A DNA stretch of 64,000 bases. Origin: a virus. A program made the translations under genes and the position numbers. A model generated the notes under the pieces. It did no database searches and had not been told where the DNA came from. It worked only from the letters and a program-made list of their open reading frames with translations. Location: positions 62,001-126,000 of IMG/VR virus record IMGVR_UViG_3300031920_000341; one strand, 5' to 3'. Of the stretch, positions 61,283 through 64,000 are shown one piece after another (within the stretch, counting starts at the first letter, position 1; each line of letters opens with the position of its first letter).

Positions 61283-61840
61283 CTTTTCTAACTGATCATG
61301 ATTTAATGTTAAATCCCAATCATTATATGTAAACTTTGCTGTGAATGTATTCATTATAGGTTCGTTCTTACTATATGCCATTTTAAAATTTGTCATACCA
61401 GTAAGAATTACTTTATGTAAATCTAAGAAAATCATAGCATACCCTTCATTATTAAGCAATACTATTCTGAATCCATCAAAATATTGTTGTTTATTATTGA
61501 AATCTAAATACTGTAATGCGTTATCATAAAATATAAAATAATTAATAAATGCATCGCTGAGTTTAAACTCAACATTAAATTGTCTTTCAACCAAATCTTT
61601 TATAGGCTTAGCATTTTTAAAGTCTTGTTCTGCACCATGCATTCTAGTCTGTCTAACCATTCCCATATCCCAACCAGGAAAATCAATAGAAGATATTGTA
61701 CTAGACATAAAATCATCTAATCTATCATATGGCAATAGCATTTGCTTATGATAAGCATTATATCGTTCTTGTATTTCCGAATAAAAAAAAGTATTAGGAA
61801 ACAACAGTATAAAATTATTTAATCGTTGGTTTAATATCAT
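61274..61840 (-). CDS. Tail-tube-like protein
   Basis: 188 residues, close to T4 tube-protein size. The second half has the tail-tube signature: ALQYLDFNNKQQYFDGFRIV, LNNEGYAMIFLDLHKVILTG, MTNFKMAYSKNEPIMNTFTA, KFTYNDWDL. The N-terminal region is helical and shorter than the normal tube domain. Either the inner tail tube (gp19-like) or a related tube-initiator protein (gp54-like). It is coupled to the 133-residue membrane protein next upstream (shared base). Confidence 0.55.
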   Translation of the reverse strand: MILNQRLNNFILLFPNTFFYSEIQERYNAYHKQMLLPYDRLDDFMSSTISSIDFPGWDMGMVRQTRMHGAEQDFKNAKPIKDLVERQFNVEFKLSDAFINYFIFYDNALQYLDFNNKQQYFDGFRIVLLNNEGYAMIFLDLHKVILTGMTNFKMAYSKNEPIMNTFTAKFTYNDWDLTLNHDQLEKLT

Positions 61841-62241
61841 TATTTCATAAACATGTTTATTATGTATACTATTGCAGCAAATGCGCTAGTACCGCCAATT
61901 ATAATGAGCGATATTCTTAATAATAAGAATTTACTCAAATTTACAATAGAATTTTTAACCGATTCTAATGTTTGTTCAATTTTATATAACATATCCAATT
62001 TCTGTTTCATTGAATCTAATTTGTCATCTAATCCTTCATTGCTTGAATTCACAACTTCAGTTAGTAATTTCACAAGACCATCACGATTTTTGAAAAAATC
62101 TACTGTGCCTTTCGTATTGCTATTAATTTCAGATAATATATTATTTTGAGCTTCCGTTCTCTTAGCAAAGAGCTCGAATGTTTTAATCAAAATACTAATG
62201 TCATCTTTAATTACACCATCAGGGAATAATGCTTCATCCAT
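61840..62241 (-). CDS. Coiled-coil protein with C-terminal membrane anchor
   Basis: 133 residues. Residues 20-100 are a coiled coil (DISILIKTFELFAKRTEAQ, DKLDSMKQKLDMLYKIEQTL), then one transmembrane helix at about 108-129 (LLRISLIIIGGTSAFAAIVY) with a short cytoplasmic or periplasmic tail. Could be a small anchor, holin-like, or sensor partner. Its ATG and the GAF/PAS gene stop share a base, so the two are translated together. Confidence 0.7.
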   Translation of the reverse strand: MDEALFPDGVIKDDISILIKTFELFAKRTEAQNNILSEINSNTKGTVDFFKNRDGLVKLLTEVVNSSNEGLDDKLDSMKQKLDMLYKIEQTLESVKNSIVNLSKFLLLRISLIIIGGTSAFAAIVYIINMFMK

Positions 62242-63941
62242 TACACTTTACCTTTTTTTAAGGAATCAGCAAGTTCGCTGTTAGACCGTACTAATTTATC
62301 TATGTTGTTATTTAACATTAAAAAAGCTTCAACATTTCTTTTAGTTGTAATGTCATTTATTACATAGATAGTATGCTCTCCATCTTCAGAGATTGACCTT
62401 CTTGCACTTATACTAACAAGAATTATATTTCCGCTATCATCAATAAGTTTAAATTCAGCATTATTTATTTTTGGTTTTGAATTTAGCATATTTGATAAAT
62501 TTCTAAAATCATTTTTATCTAAGAATAATGTACCAATATTTTTATTCAATAATTCTTCAAATGATTTTAATTTAAATAATTCAATCAATGGATCATTTGC
62601 AAATATTATATCATTAGCCTTATTGCATGCAATAACAGGTTCAGGTATCATATTTATTAAGTTTTTAAACTTCTTTTTTTCATGTTCAATTTTAGTTTGA
62701 GCTAATTTTTGTTCAGTAATATTAGTTAATAATTTAAATCTAACTTTACTACCATCAATCCAATCAATTGATTTCATTGTTATTAAATAATATAAACCAG
62801 ATACACTATCAAAATATTCAGTATTTACTACATGTTCATCATCTTCTTCAAGTTTGTAGTTATAACAATCATTACAAACTTCATCTCTTGAATGTACCGC
62901 ATAATGACATGTTTCATTAACAAATGATTTCTCAAAATGATCATTTGAATATTTATTTGAAAATATAATTTCATTAGTATCAAATCTACTAACATAAATT
63001 GGCGATTCTATGCTATTAAACAATGAATACATTTTATCATGTTCAATCTTAACTATATTTTCAGCTTTTTTTCGTTCTGTTATGTTTATCATTATTCCAC
63101 GAGTACCAGATATTTTACCATTTTTAACACGATTTATTCTTAATATAACCGGAAAAATTTCTCCTTTTGAATTTATTCCATAAATATCTTGTGTCATTGT
63201 TTGTTTTTCAGCATGTATACACATATCAAAAATTGCTTTAACCGTATCAACATTTTCTTTAGCAATAAAATCAATTAAGTTAACTTTGCTTAAATCTACA
63301 TCAGAATCTATACCAAATGTTTCATATCCATCATTATTTAAAAATAAAAAATTACCATCCACATCGGTTTCAAATATAATTTCAGGAAGCATTTCTGCAA
63401 TTTCTTTATATTTAGTTTGACTTTTAATTAATTCATGTTTTGTTTCTTGTCCAATTATGAAATTTCTTAGAATATTAATTATACTATTAAATGGTATTTC
63501 AACACTTTCTGTTATATCTATACCTGCATCGGTTTCAACAAGAATAAAACCCCAACATCCATTATTTGATGAAATAGGAAATATTCTAATATTTGAATTT
63601 TCGCTTAATGTAAAATCACTTATATCACCTTTTGATATTCCTTTAAGTTCTGTAATCATTTTTGATTTACATAAATTATTTGCAAATTCCATAGATATTT
63701 CTTTTTTCTCAGGAGTTAAATAATTTGTTAATCTACCATTTTTCGATAAAATGAAAGTTTGGTCAATTATTGGTTTATCATGTTTAGATATCTTGTATAA
63801 TGATACTATTGAATTGGCGCTACAATCATTTATAAAATCCATAAATATATTTTGTAATGCAATAATAAAATCTTTTTCATTATCCTGTGCTTCAGTAAGA
63901 GCTAATAAGTGTGTATGGAAGTCGACTAAATTTTTTTTCAT
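62241..63941 (-). CDS. GAF and PAS-domain sensory protein
   Basis: 566 residues with, in order, a GAF-like region (about 25-160), PAS1 (about 178-292, KYKEIAEMLPEIIFETDVDG to GIMINITERKKAE), PAS2 (about 305-415, YSLFNSIESPIYVSRFDTNE to LLTNITEQKLAQ, with a CHYAVHSRDEVCNDC cluster) and PAS3 (about 428-541, FKNLINMIPEPVIACNKAND to VINDITTKRNVE). Each PAS ends in the typical ITExKxAE coil. No histidine kinase, GGDEF or output domain. Together with its membrane partner it resembles a signalling module from a host. Confidence 0.85.
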   Translation of the reverse strand: MKKNLVDFHTHLLALTEAQDNEKDFIIALQNIFMDFINDCSANSIVSLYKISKHDKPIIDQTFILSKNGRLTNYLTPEKKEISMEFANNLCKSKMITELKGISKGDISDFTLSENSNIRIFPISSNNGCWGFILVETDAGIDITESVEIPFNSIINILRNFIIGQETKHELIKSQTKYKEIAEMLPEIIFETDVDGNFLFLNNDGYETFGIDSDVDLSKVNLIDFIAKENVDTVKAIFDMCIHAEKQTMTQDIYGINSKGEIFPVILRINRVKNGKISGTRGIMINITERKKAENIVKIEHDKMYSLFNSIESPIYVSRFDTNEIIFSNKYSNDHFEKSFVNETCHYAVHSRDEVCNDCYNYKLEEDDEHVVNTEYFDSVSGLYYLITMKSIDWIDGSKVRFKLLTNITEQKLAQTKIEHEKKKFKNLINMIPEPVIACNKANDIIFANDPLIELFKLKSFEELLNKNIGTLFLDKNDFRNLSNMLNSKPKINNAEFKLIDDSGNIILVSISARRSISEDGEHTIYVINDITTKRNVEAFLMLNNNIDKLVRSNSELADSLKKGKV

Positions 63942-63943
63942 TT

Positions 63944-64000
63944 TTAGTTAAGTCTTTTTTCATTTTTATGCGTAGCAATATTTGCAAATGTTTTAATTGA
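63944..64000 (-). CDS. Partial CDS at right edge
   Basis: The frame is open from the right edge to a TAA at 63944-63946, ending ...SIKTFANIATHKNEKRLN. Only 18 codons are visible, so no assignment; it lies 2 bases upstream of the GAF/PAS start, implying an operon with it. Confidence 0.45.
   Translation of the reverse strand, partial: SIKTFANIATHKNEKRLN

Noticed and set aside
1-64000. CRISPR arrays, insertion sequences, rRNA genes, integrase or attachment sites
   Set aside because: I saw no regularly spaced repeats with unique spacers, no transposase or integrase motifs and no rRNA-like conserved sequence; the repeats found are all short and local.

Overview
The window looks like part of a large, strongly AT-rich genome of a tailed phage with a contractile tail and T4-type core genes. 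Evidence is a tail sheath gene, a large baseplate/fibre block, and a replication/recombination set in a T4-like arrangement: gp47/SbcD-type nuclease, DnaB/gp41 helicase, UvsX/RecA recombinase, family-B polymerase exonuclease half, gp32-like ssDNA-binding protein, T4 RNase H-type nuclease and a gp55-like late sigma factor. Almost no start codon has a Shine-Dalgarno-like purine run and many are preceded by A/T-rich sequence, which would fit a Bacteroidota host; that host assignment is inference.

Layout. 1-8973 (leftward): replication and recombination genes plus dUTPase. 9043-11988 (rightward): tail sheath, ended by a bidirectional terminator. 12056-21222 (leftward): GroES-like co-chaperonin, small proteins, RNase H, ssDNA-binding protein, a B12-dependent ribonucleotide reductase interrupted by an intein, and an S1-like protein. 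21299-21850 (rightward): a lone gene with ADP-ribosyltransferase-like motifs. 21816-34443 (leftward): large virion structural or adhesin proteins with repeats. 34546-37471 (leftward): YqeY-like protein, four tRNAs (His, Trp, Ser-GCT, Ser-TGA), a secreted LamG-like protein and small genes, preceded by a leader peptide and an attenuator-like RNA. 37609-39427 (leftward): two unknown genes and a second PolB-type exonuclease. 39428-39741: a repeat-rich divergent intergenic region. 39742-57740 (rightward): RuvC-like resolvase, gp55-like sigma factor, then a tightly packed run of six very large baseplate/tail-fibre proteins. 57745-63941 (mixed strands): further baseplate, tail-completion and tail-tube-like genes, then a membrane protein and a GAF/PAS sensory protein.

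How the genes work together. The left block copies and recombines DNA, and dUTPase and the ribonucleotide reductase feed nucleotides to it. The gp55-like sigma factor probably reads the ATAAATA-type boxes that sit a nearly constant 11-12 bases upstream of several structural genes. GroES-like protein probably adapts host GroEL for virion folding. The tRNA cluster supplies Ser, Trp and His tRNAs.

The most striking observation is a 25-codon leader ORF (37394-37471) upstream of the tRNA cluster. It is loaded with Ser, Trp and His codons, the same three amino acids carried by the four tRNAs. It is followed by mutually exclusive pause, antiterminator and terminator pairings. This has the layout of ribosome-mediated attenuation acting on phage tRNA genes. 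Other notable items are a polymerase gene ending before motifs B and C, an intein exactly before the catalytic cysteine of NrdJ, a baseplate-type domain fused to the sigma factor, and a kinase-less GAF/PAS protein.
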